A stretch of 6,867 bases of DNA from Desulfobulbaceae bacterium UBA2213. GTDB lineage: Bacteria; Desulfobacterota; Desulfobulbia; Desulfobulbales; Desulfocapsaceae. Location of the stretch: the NCBI GenBank assembly GCA_002327225.1, contig DCUN01000158.1:1-6867 (forward strand). Reading direction: 5' to 3'. Position 1 is the first letter of the stretch; each line of letters opens with the position of its first letter. This document shows positions 1 to 5,787 of the stretch, piece by piece. The notes below the pieces were generated by a model. The model was not told where the DNA came from, ran no database searches, and worked only from the letters and a program-made list of their open reading frames with translations. Both the position numbers and the translations under genes were made by a program.

Positions 1-309
1 CTCTGGCGCCATTTCTGGTTCAGGCAGAGAGGATATCCACTCATCCCTTGCAGGTAAGGGAAGCTGAGAGGCTCCGCGAAGCTCAAGCAACCCTTGCGTC
101 AAAAGAAAAACTTTTACACAACTCGGGCACCTGAGTTTCGTGCCAGGCAGAGAATCCCCTGCCGAGCCGACAACGCCACAATGCGGACAGGAAATCTTCT
201 GTTCCATGCGCTTAAACACCTTCTCACATTGAGGACATCGCACCTTTCCTCCAGGCATGGAACCAGGCGCGGAACCCACCACGCCGCAATGGGGACAAGT
301 CATCTTCAT
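1..309 (-). CDS. Tandem zinc-ribbon (MJ0042-type) protein, N-terminal part
   Basis: The minus strand is open from an ATG at 309-307 to the left edge (103 codons, no stop), so the C terminus is missing. The protein carries two near-identical zinc ribbons: C5-x2-C8 with C25-x2-C28, and C41-x2-C44 with C61-x2-C64. Each begins CPHCGVVGSA, and 21 of 29 aligned residues match. This pattern resembles the MJ0042 finger found at the N terminus of many deltaproteobacterial proteins, where it is often followed by a linker and a membrane segment; the window ends before that could be seen. After residue 70 the chain becomes a proline- and glutamate-containing linker. The start at 309 is favoured by GGAGG five bases upstream; the ATG at 303 gives a protein two residues shorter. 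Function is unknown; zinc binding is a family inference. It is divergent from nikM, 514 bp away. Confidence 0.8.
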   Translation of the reverse strand, partial: MKMTCPHCGVVGSAPGSMPGGKVRCPQCEKVFKRMEQKISCPHCGVVGSAGDSLPGTKLRCPSCVKVFLLTQGLLELRGASQLPLPARDEWISSLPEPEMAPE

Positions 310-328
310 TTCCACCTCCAACTCAAGC

Positions 329-345
329 ATTGTTCACGAAACAAT
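329..345. promoter_or_regulatory. Operator-like dyad upstream of zinc-ribbon gene
   Basis: The 17-nt sequence ATTGTTCACGAAACAAT is a perfect 6-bp inverted repeat with a 5-nt spacer. It lies 20 nt upstream of the start codon at 309, between that gene and its probable promoter. It could bind a dimeric regulator or form a weak hairpin in the leader. The AT-rich arms make chance occurrence plausible. Confidence 0.25.
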
Positions 346-358
346 TAAGTCCATCACC

Positions 359-385
359 TGTCATCCCGCGCAGGCGGAAATCCAG
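359..385. repeat. REP-like intergenic repeat (degenerate GTCAT-CCCGC...GCGG-AATCCAG type)
   Basis: The 27 bases starting TGTCATCCCGCGCAGGCGG and ending AATCCAG resemble a short palindromic repeat common between genes in many proteobacteria (usual form GTCATTCCCGC, a short loop, GCGGGAATCCAG). Here the arms CCGC and GCGG are kept, but one T and one G of the usual flanks are missing, so it looks like a decayed copy. Recognition is from memory of the pattern; genome copy number was not tested. Confidence 0.45.
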
Positions 386-414
386 CCCATCCTGAATGCA
401 CGAACCCCAATAAA

Positions 415-511
415 CGGGATAAGTGCCTTTCGCAGATTATTTTCTTGATAAAAAAACAGGTAAACGCAGACTCCGAGAAAATAATCTGTAAGGCACTAAA
501 AGGGATTCCCG
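415..511. repeat. Long imperfect inverted repeat / hairpin element
   Basis: AGTGCCTT (422-429) pairs with AAGGCACT (490-497). CAGATTATTTTCT (433-445) pairs with AGAAAATAATCTG (476-488), extended by a T-G and a G-C pair (446-447 with 474-475). Only TCG against T interrupts the stem. That gives about 23 bp around a 26-nt A-rich loop (448-473). A further outer stem, CGGGAT (415-420) with ATTCCCG (505-511), carries one bulged T. No T-run follows the stem on either strand, and the element lies upstream of both flanking genes, so a simple terminator is unlikely. It may be a MITE-like or REP-derived element, or a structured RNA. Confidence 0.6.
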
Positions 512-558
512 ATACAAGGACACGGAAATGACAGCCTGGTCATTTTACAGGAGCCTCC

Positions 559-578
559 AGGGTAAATAGTTACCTTTT
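559..578. other. Small hairpin AGGGTAA-ATAG-TTACCTTTT
   Basis: GGTAA (561-565) and TTACC (570-574) form a perfect inverted repeat with a 4-nt loop, extended by G-T and A-T pairs to 559-576 and followed by TT. It could be a weak intrinsic terminator or a regulator-binding dyad. The stem is short and AT-rich, so confidence is low. Confidence 0.2.
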
Positions 579-650
579 AACTTGTAGTATAAAAAACAAA
601 GCAAATCAAACACGTTTTATTCTTTGGTGAGAATTTAGAGACCGTTATGA

Positions 651-696
651 ACCAGGCAAGGGCTGTTTCTTTGGTGCGGCGCCTTGCCGGTACCAA
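651..696 (+). promoter_or_regulatory. Two mutually exclusive hairpins upstream of nikM (possible leader switch)
   Basis: Stem A pairs ACC (651-653) and GGCAAGG (655-661) with CCTTGCC (682-688) and GGT (689-691), with A654 bulged. Stem B pairs TTGGTGCGGC (671-680) with GCCGGTACCAA (686-696) around the loop GCCTT, with one bulged G and one G-T pair. The 3' arms share 686-691, so only one stem can form at a time. The 10-mer TTCTTTGGTG, which starts the 5' arm of stem B, also occurs at 620-629. This matters for RNA only if transcription starts upstream; the best promoter I see lies downstream (750-780), which weakens the case. Confidence 0.3.
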
Positions 697-749
697 CATA
701 CTAAGGGACAGTTTCCCCTGGCCTTGACCTTCATGCCCTTGATTTTTTA

Positions 750-780
750 TTGACTCACAGATCAACCATGGCTAAATAAT
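750..780 (+). promoter_or_regulatory. Putative sigma70-type promoter for nikMLKQ
   Basis: TTGACT (750-755) matches five of six bases of the -35 consensus. AATAAT (775-780) matches five of six of the -10 consensus at a 19-nt spacing; TAAATA (773-778) gives the ideal 17-nt spacing but a poorer match. Transcription would begin near 786-788, leaving a leader of about 36 nt before the nikM ATG. The region downstream of 740 is AT-rich, unlike the genes. Confidence 0.4.
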
Positions 781-787
781 ACAAAAA

Positions 788-804
788 TTAAAAGCGCTTT
801 TTAA
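788..804. promoter_or_regulatory. Palindrome TTAAAAGCGCTTTTTAA at expected nikM transcription start
   Basis: AAAAGCGCTTTT (790-801) is a perfect 12-bp palindrome; flanking TT and AA extend it with a one-base offset. It sits just after the putative -10 box and about 20 nt before the nikM start, a usual position for a repressor operator. It does not resemble the NikR sites I know, so the binding factor is unknown. Confidence 0.3.
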
Positions 805-823
805 CCTTCACCTGTAACTTTCC

Positions 824-1435
824 ATGCATATCTCAGAAGGCATCCTCACCGGGCCGGTACTTCTTGGCGGCGGGGCCTTGACCGTTGCCGGCACAATAAT
901 CGGCTTCAGAAAACTGAACGCCGAGCGGATCATGACCGTGGCCCTGCTGGCCTCCACCTTTTTTGTGGCCTCGCTGATCCATGTCCCCATAGGACCAGGT
1001 TCAGCGCACCTCCTGCTCGGAGGACTGATGGGGCTTCTCCTGGGGTGGGCTGCCTTCCCGGCAATCCTGGTGGCCCTGCTGCTGCAGGCCCTTTTCTTTC
1101 AATACGGCGGCCTGCTGGTACTTGGCGTCAACACCTTCAACATAGCCGCTCCTGCCGTTCTCTGCGGCCTGACCCTCAAGCCATTGCTGCATCAGGGAAA
1201 AACCCGGCAACTGACCGCCGGCTTTCTGGCCGGTTTCTGTTCTCTCCTGCTGTCAGCGCTCCTCACCGCCGGGACGCTCTGGCTTTCAGACCCTGGATTT
1301 TCGCATGCAGCCGCAATACTCATTGCCGCTAATATCCCCGTCATGATGATAGAAGGATGCATCACCGTATTCATCGTTGGCTTCCTGGCCCGGGTACAAC
1401 CGGAAATACTCGATTTTACCATGAGCACGACATGA
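824..1435 (+). CDS. nikM: ECF transporter substrate-binding subunit for nickel (NikM/CbiM family)
   Basis: This 203-residue membrane protein is the metal-binding S component of an ECF importer. It begins MHISEGILTG. In CbiM/NikM structures the free N-terminal amine of Met1, the amide and side chain of His2, and a later His bind the metal in a square plane; His62, in the segment PIGPGSAHLLLGG, is the likely partner. About six hydrophobic segments follow, including residues 33-55, 63-100, 132-153 and 162-189. The C terminus has the family motif MMIEG(x)6FIVGFLARVQPEIL. The start is fixed by the Met1-His2 requirement even though no good Shine-Dalgarno sequence precedes it. The stop overlaps the nikL start by ATGA. 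Nickel is preferred to cobalt because NikL and NikK follow and CbiN is absent, but cobalt cannot be excluded. Confidence 0.93.
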   Translation: MHISEGILTGPVLLGGGALTVAGTIIGFRKLNAERIMTVALLASTFFVASLIHVPIGPGSAHLLLGGLMGLLLGWAAFPAILVALLLQALFFQYGGLLVLGVNTFNIAAPAVLCGLTLKPLLHQGKTRQLTAGFLAGFCSLLLSALLTAGTLWLSDPGFSHAAAILIAANIPVMMIEGCITVFIVGFLARVQPEILDFTMSTT

Positions 1436-2043
1436 CCACCTTACAAAAAACGCTTCGCCCCCTTTTCCTGTTCTCTCTTTTAATGGCAGGTCTCTGGCTT
1501 TTTCCTGCCCTCTCCCATGCCCACACGATTAGGGTCTTTGCCTGGGTTGCGGGCGACACCGTCACCGTCGAAAGCGGCTTTTCAGGAGGGCGCCCTCTGA
1601 TTCAGGGAACGGTAGAGGTACAAAACGCCGAGAATGGCACGCCTCTCCTCCAGGGGAAAACCAACGAAGAGGGAATCTTCACCTTTTCTCTGACAAAAAC
1701 AGGCCAGGGCAAAAATATCCCTCTGCGGATCATTGTCTCAAGCGATGAGGGACATCGCAATGAGTGGCTGCTCGCAGCAGAGGCGGATCACGCGGCAACC
1801 GAGCAGAATACAACCGACCCGGCAGCAACAACTCCGCCCCCTGAAATACTCCTTTCGAAGAAAAACAGTGACGAACAGCTCACCAGAATCCTTGCTCAGC
1901 TCCTCGATGAGAAGCTGAAGCCAATCCAGCGCCGCCTGGCCCAGGCAGAAGAACAGAAGCCCACACTCACCGATATTCTCGGCGCTCTTGGCTATCTCAT
2001 TGGCCTGGCTGGCATTATCGCCTGGATGAAGAGCAGGAGATGA
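1432..2043 (+). CDS. nikL: NikL, exported accessory protein of nickel ECF transporter
   Basis: The protein has 203 residues. The start at 1432 overlaps the nikM stop (ATGA); an in-frame ATG at 1357 lies deep inside nikM and is rejected. Residues 1-30 form a signal peptide (basic start, hydrophobic 11-26, ending SHA), predicting cleavage to a mature chain starting His31-Thr-Ile-Arg-Val-Phe. An Ig-like, carboxypeptidase-regulatory-type beta domain covers about 31-118 (GDTVTVESGF, NEEGIFTFSL) and ends with the family-like GHRNEWLLAAEADH. A threonine/proline-rich linker (122-137) and a charged helix (145-176) lead to a C-terminal membrane anchor (about 181-198) ending KSRR. NikL proteins accompany NikM where CbiN-like NikN is absent, and probably support metal loading or NikM activity. 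The His-rich ends of the domain are candidate metal ligands (inference). Confidence 0.82.
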   Translation: MTTLQKTLRPLFLFSLLMAGLWLFPALSHAHTIRVFAWVAGDTVTVESGFSGGRPLIQGTVEVQNAENGTPLLQGKTNEEGIFTFSLTKTGQGKNIPLRIIVSSDEGHRNEWLLAAEADHAATEQNTTDPAATTPPPEILLSKKNSDEQLTRILAQLLDEKLKPIQRRLAQAEEQKPTLTDILGALGYLIGLAGIIAWMKSRR

Positions 2044-2077
2044 TACCTTCCATGAAATCTTTCCTATTGATGAGACT

Positions 2078-2878
2078 ATGAGACAAACACTTGCCCTGTG
2101 CCTTCTTTCACTCTTGAGCCTTCCAACTTCTCTTCATGCCCATTTCGGCATGATCATCCCTTCGGCCAACACGGTAGACCAGCAGCAGCCGAGCGTTCAT
2201 CTCCGCCTCTCCTTTTCCCACCCCTTTGCCGGCATCGGCATGGATATGGAAAGGCCGGCCGCCTTTTACACCAGCAAAGAGGGGAAGCGCGAAGATCTGA
2301 CCGCCAGACTTTCTCCAGCCACGGTCATGGGACACCAGGGATGGAGCCTTGACTATAGTCCGAAGCGGCCGGGGGTCTACTGGTTTGTCATGGAACCTCA
2401 ACCTTACTGGGAGGCAAGCGAGGATCTCTCCATCATCCACTCTACCAAGACCGCCGTCTCCGCCTTTGATGGTGATGAAGGATGGGCGGAACCACTGGGG
2501 CTGAAGACCGAGATCGTGCCCCTGCTCCGCCCTTTCGGAAATTACGGAGGAAACACCTTTGTCGGCCAGGTGCTGCTCGACGGTAAACCGGTTCCCGGAT
2601 CCGTGGTTGAGGTCGAATATTATGACCAGAACAAAGACCGCGCCGGACAGAAAGCGCTGCAGGCGCCAAGTGATGCCCATGTGAGCCAGGTTGTCCTGGC
2701 AGACGGCCGGGGAATCTTTACCTTCAGTTGTCCTGCTGCCGGCTGGTGGGGATTTGCCGCCTTGAATGAGGGCAATTTCACCCTCAAGAATCCACAGGGT
2801 AAAGAGAAAGGGGTGGAACTCGGGGCCGTGCTCTGGCTCTACCTTGATCCTTTTCCGCGGGCGGGAACTGCTCAATGA
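2078..2878 (+). CDS. nikK: NikK, DUF4198 exported nickel-transport accessory protein
   Basis: The 266-residue product has a signal peptide (residues 1-21, ending SLHA) and a mature N terminus HFGMIIPS, characteristic of DUF4198/NikK proteins. The body is beta-rich: an N-terminal domain to about residue 150, including VYWFVMEPQPYWE and HSTKTAVSAF, then a carboxypeptidase-like repeat with GQVLLDGKPVPGSVVEVEYY (163-182), a DGRGIFTF turn (209-216) and GWWGFAAL. No C-terminal membrane segment is seen, so it is probably periplasmic. It likely binds or delivers nickel to NikM; His22 at the mature N terminus is the obvious ligand (inference). The gene starts 34 nt after nikL with only a weak GATGAG upstream, and its stop overlaps the nikQ start by ATGA. 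Equally long antisense open frames across this region lack family features. Confidence 0.85.
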   Translation: MRQTLALCLLSLLSLPTSLHAHFGMIIPSANTVDQQQPSVHLRLSFSHPFAGIGMDMERPAAFYTSKEGKREDLTARLSPATVMGHQGWSLDYSPKRPGVYWFVMEPQPYWEASEDLSIIHSTKTAVSAFDGDEGWAEPLGLKTEIVPLLRPFGNYGGNTFVGQVLLDGKPVPGSVVEVEYYDQNKDRAGQKALQAPSDAHVSQVVLADGRGIFTFSCPAAGWWGFAALNEGNFTLKNPQGKEKGVELGAVLWLYLDPFPRAGTAQ

Positions 2879-3636
2879 TAGACGAGCCCTTTGCGGCCGG
2901 TACTTCACTGCTGCACAGGCGTGATGCCAGGGTCAAGATCATGGCTGCCTGCACCCTGACCCTGGTTGTGGCGCTGACCGGCTCTTTTCTGGTCGCGACA
3001 ACTGCCCTCATCGCTTCCTGCCTGTTCCTGCGTATAGCCCGCCTGCAGGCAGGACGCGTGCTCAGACATCTCCTGGCCGTGAATCTGTTCACTGTTTTCC
3101 TGTGGCTGACCCTGCCTCTCACCTATCATGGAAACAGCGGCGGCGACACCATGATCACCTTGGGCGGGATTGACCTCAGCAGCGCCGGCATCCGTCTCTG
3201 TGCGCTGATCACCCTGAAGACCAACGCCATCATTTTCACCCTCCTGGCCCTGCTCTCCACGTCAACTATAGCCGCACTCGGACAGGGACTGGCAGGCCTG
3301 TCCGTACCGCCAAAGCTCTGTTTCATGCTCCTCTCCACCTACCGCTATATCTTCGTCATCCATCAGGAATATCAGAGACTGCTGCGGGCAGCCAGGATGC
3401 GGGGATTTGTAGCGGCCAGCAACCTGCACACATACAAGACCTTCAGCCATCTCTTCGCCATGACACTCGTCAAAAGCTGGAACCGGGCCAGACGGGTGCA
3501 GCAGGCCATGGCCCTGCGGGGGTTCACGGGCCAGCTCCTCTCCCTGGGCCAGCCGCAACTGGCAGGATCGGATTATCTTTTTCTCCTGGCCATGCTCCTT
3601 TTCTCTACCGCTCTTGCCGCCTTGAATCTCATCTGA
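2875..3636 (+). CDS. nikQ: ECF transporter transmembrane (T) component NikQ/CbiQ
   Basis: The 253-residue integral membrane protein couples ATP hydrolysis by the A subunits to movement of the S component NikM. The N terminus carries the family pattern LHRRDARVKI (13-22), followed by hydrophobic segments at about 23-53, 60-82, 104-130 and 233-252. A cytoplasmic helical region holds the two coupling motifs that dock into the ATPases: RMRGF (174-178) and ALRGF (213-217), each with the conserved X-Arg-Gly core. Length is normal for the family and no break is seen. It overlaps nikK by four bases, so translation is probably coupled. In most such operons an ATPase gene follows directly; here it does not. 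Confidence 0.92.
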   Translation: MIDEPFAAGTSLLHRRDARVKIMAACTLTLVVALTGSFLVATTALIASCLFLRIARLQAGRVLRHLLAVNLFTVFLWLTLPLTYHGNSGGDTMITLGGIDLSSAGIRLCALITLKTNAIIFTLLALLSTSTIAALGQGLAGLSVPPKLCFMLLSTYRYIFVIHQEYQRLLRAARMRGFVAASNLHTYKTFSHLFAMTLVKSWNRARRVQQAMALRGFTGQLLSLGQPQLAGSDYLFLLAMLLFSTALAALNLI

Positions 3637-3844
3637 GGACACGCCCCCTGTTTCGGAAGCAATCAAAAGACGTATCGCCGCCATCGCCCCCATGGACTAC
3701 ACATGCAGGGGGCCTCCTCTCCGCCATTTCACCAGGGTCCTCAAGGATCTTGACGCCCAGGTCACTTCATCAAGGCGTAGCTCTGGAAGATCCGCTGTTG
3801 AATATTTTAATTCTTGGTGCAAAAGATATATAATGATAGAGTAA
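3626..3844 (+). pseudogene. Possible remnant open frame after nikQ
   Basis: This frame is open for 72 codons after a stop at 3623-3625, but its first ATG is at 3692, leaving only 50 residues, with no clear ribosome binding site. Codons up to about 3760 favour C or G in the third position as in the real genes; the rest is AT-rich. The translation (for example AIKRRIAAIAP) matches nothing I recognise and shows no Walker A or ABC signature, so I cannot call it a broken nikO. It may be a decayed gene or chance. Confidence 0.15.
3686..3713 (+). terminator. GC-rich hairpin downstream of nikQ
   Basis: GCCCCC (3686-3691) pairs with GGGGGC (3708-3713), and ATG (3692-3694) pairs with CAT (3702-3704) around a 7-nt loop, with GCA (3705-3707) bulged. 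An alternative partner for GGGGGC is GCCCCCTG at 3643-3650. There is no T-run afterwards, so if it ends the nik transcript it is not a classical intrinsic terminator; it may instead protect the 3' end. Confidence 0.3.
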
Positions 3845-3883
3845 AAAGATACTGACAGCATTGCTGACTGTTCGATAAAATCG
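3829..3883 (+). promoter_or_regulatory. Putative promoter and dyads upstream of the PAS/LuxR gene
   Basis: A perfect -10 box TATAAT lies at 3829-3834. The best -35 candidate, TTAATT (3807-3812, 16-nt spacing), is poor, so an activator may be needed. Downstream are an 11-bp palindrome CAGCATTGCTG (3856-3866) and a small dyad CGAT-AAA-ATCG (3873-3883). They fall in the 5' leader and might be regulator sites. Nothing else is seen in the 291-bp gap. Confidence 0.35.
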
Positions 3884-3927
3884 TTCTGGCTAAACAAACA
3901 CACGATACGTGGAGAAAGGATCAGATT

Positions 3928-5739
3928 ATGACGCATACAGCGAGTAAATCAGGTCAGAAATTGCGTACACAGGCAGAAAAAAAGATCAGGGGAGAGGAAA
4001 GCTCAGACCGGGAGACAATGCCTGCCGATACAGAGCAACGACTCCTCCATGAACTGCAAGTGCATCACATCGAGCTGGAGATGCAGAATAAAGAATTGCG
4101 CCGCAGTCAGCAGGAGCTGGAGGCCTCGCGGGCGCGCTACTTCGATCTCTACAATCTGGCCCCCGTGGGCTATTTAACCCTCAATGAACAAGGGCTTATT
4201 GTTGAGTCCAATCTCACCAGCGCCAGTCTGTTTGGCGTAGCCGGAGATACGCTTATCAATCAACCGCTCTCCCACTTTATCTTCCCAGATGATCAGGACT
4301 GCTACTACCTCCATCGCAAACAACTTGCCGGAACACACCCCCCCCAGGAATGTGAGTTAAGAATAGTGCGTGCAGACGGTTCCTTATTCTGGGCACATCT
4401 GAACGCGATTTCGGTACAGGAAACTGATGGTACGCCTGAATGCCGTATAATGATGAGTGATTGCACCAAACAGAAACTCCTTGAGAAAGAAATAAACCAG
4501 AGCGAAGAAAAATTCAGAACCATTGCCGACTATACCTATAACTGGGAGTACTGGGTAAGCCCCGAAGGAGACTTGCTTTACAACTCACCATCATGTGAAG
4601 GACTGACCGGCTTTTCCACTGAGGAGTTCCTCTCCGCACCACACCTTCTTCTATCAATTATTCATCCGGATGACCGGGACGATGTAAAAAAACATCAAGA
4701 ATGCTACTGCGATTCATCTCAGGAGGCAAGGCACATTCCATTCAGGATTATCACTAAAAACGGAGACCTGCGATGGATCGCCCATAGCTGCCAGCCCGTA
4801 TACAACGCTCAAGGCCAGTTTCTTGGCAGACGTGCCAGCAACCATAACATAACCAGGGAGAAACGTATTGAAGAACAAATCAACCTGAGCGAAGAACGGT
4901 TACGCCTGGCTCTCGATGTCTCGTCTGATGGGGTCTGGGACAGAAACCTGGTCACCAATGAGGTCTATTATGGTGAAAACTGGCATACTGTTCTTGGATA
5001 CACGGCGCTTGATGTCAAAAAAACAGCTCTGCGCTGGGAGCAGTTACTGCATCCCGATGACAAATCTAGAACCATGGCCGCTATCCAGCGACACATGGAC
5101 GGACTAACCCCTTACTATGAATCAGAATTCCGTATGCGGAACAAGGCCGGAGAATGGCAATGGTTCCTGTCCCGGGGGAAAGTGGTGGAAAGAAGTGAGA
5201 CAGGGGCCCCCATCCGCTTCCTGGGAACTCATACCGACATTACGAAAAACAAAACAAATGAACTGAAACTGCAGGACATCCACACTCTACTGGAAAAGAA
5301 AGTTGCCGAACGAACCAATGAAATACTGGAAGTAAATGTCGCCCTGAAAGTCCTGCTGAAAAAGATGGAAAAAGATACGATCGAGCTGGAACAAAAGATT
5401 ACAGACAATATCGCCACGCTTGTTGCCCCTTACCTGGAAAAGCTGCAAAGCCTCAACCTGGACACGCAGCACAGGATCATAATAGATATACTGACCGCCA
5501 ATCTGCAGGAGCTGACCTCCTCCTTTGCCCATACCGCTTCTTTGAAATTAAACAAACTTACCCCCTCAGAGCTGCAGATTGCAAACTTGGTTAAACAAGG
5601 AAAAGCCACCAAAGAAATCGCCGAGCTGATGAATCTTGCACCGGGCACGATAAGTATCCACAGAAAGAGCATCAGAAAAAAACTCGGCATCTCCCAACAC
5701 AAGACTAATCTCCAAGCGTATCTGTCTTCCGCCACCTGA
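3928..5739 (+). CDS. Triple-PAS sensor with LuxR-type HTH output (transcriptional regulator)
   Basis: The 603-residue protein has no signal peptide or membrane segment, so it is cytoplasmic. A basic start leads to a coiled coil (about 35-70, HELQVHHIELEMQNKELRR). PAS1 spans about 70-180 (LAPVGYLTLNEQGLIVESN). PAS2 spans about 193-312 and has the WEYWVSPEG/SPSCEGLTGFS/IHPDDR pattern. PAS3 spans about 322-442 and ends in a PAC motif (FLGTHTDITK). A second coiled coil (442-495) and a helical linker (IATLVAPYLEKLQSLNL) lead to a LuxR/GerE helix-turn-helix at about 543-600 (LTPSELQIANLVKQGKATKEIAEL; recognition helix near PGTISIHRKSIRKKLG). There is no histidine kinase or receiver domain, so signal sensing and DNA binding lie in one chain. 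The ligand is unknown. The start has AAAGGA seven bases upstream. It is a stand-alone gene between nikQ and the convergent fumarase gene. Confidence 0.9.
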   Translation: MTHTASKSGQKLRTQAEKKIRGEESSDRETMPADTEQRLLHELQVHHIELEMQNKELRRSQQELEASRARYFDLYNLAPVGYLTLNEQGLIVESNLTSASLFGVAGDTLINQPLSHFIFPDDQDCYYLHRKQLAGTHPPQECELRIVRADGSLFWAHLNAISVQETDGTPECRIMMSDCTKQKLLEKEINQSEEKFRTIADYTYNWEYWVSPEGDLLYNSPSCEGLTGFSTEEFLSAPHLLLSIIHPDDRDDVKKHQECYCDSSQEARHIPFRIITKNGDLRWIAHSCQPVYNAQGQFLGRRASNHNITREKRIEEQINLSEERLRLALDVSSDGVWDRNLVTNEVYYGENWHTVLGYTALDVKKTALRWEQLLHPDDKSRTMAAIQRHMDGLTPYYESEFRMRNKAGEWQWFLSRGKVVERSETGAPIRFLGTHTDITKNKTNELKLQDIHTLLEKKVAERTNEILEVNVALKVLLKKMEKDTIELEQKITDNIATLVAPYLEKLQSLNLDTQHRIIIDILTANLQELTSSFAHTASLKLNKLTPSELQIANLVKQGKATKEIAELMNLAPGTISIHRKSIRKKLGISQHKTNLQAYLSSAT

Positions 5740-5787
5740 ACTCCCCCTACCCGCCTCGAAAACTTTGTGTCTGTAACCACTTCCCGC

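Larger units (their letters stand above)
310..823. other. Divergent intergenic region between zinc-ribbon gene and nikM
   Basis: I find no convincing gene in these 514 bases. Short open frames on both strands lack ribosome binding sites and recognisable sequence. The stretch contains several structured elements listed separately: a dyad near the zinc-ribbon start, a REP-like repeat, a long inverted repeat, a small hairpin, two competing hairpins, and the putative nikM promoter. No cobalamin-riboswitch GCCACTG box is present, and I could not recognise a NikR site. Confidence 0.7.

Noticed and set aside
577..765. 62-residue minus-strand open frame in the nikM upstream region
   Set aside because: It begins with TTG, has no ribosome binding site or recognisable motif, and overlaps the competing-hairpin region.
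310..823. Cobalamin riboswitch before nikM
   Set aside because: CbiM-type genes are often under such control, but the conserved GCCACTG box and the associated core elements are not present.
1357..1431. 25-codon N-terminal extension of nikL
   Set aside because: It would place the start deep inside nikM and put extra residues before a clear signal peptide; the ATG at 1432 forms the standard ATGA overlap.
2108..2908. 266-residue open frame antisense to nikK
   Set aside because: Same length as nikK by coincidence of frame, but without signal peptide or family motifs; nikK on the plus strand is clearly supported by family features and operon coupling.
5740..5787. Bidirectional terminator between the convergent PAS and fumarase genes
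   Set aside because: The 48-bp gap contains no stable inverted repeat followed by a T-run.
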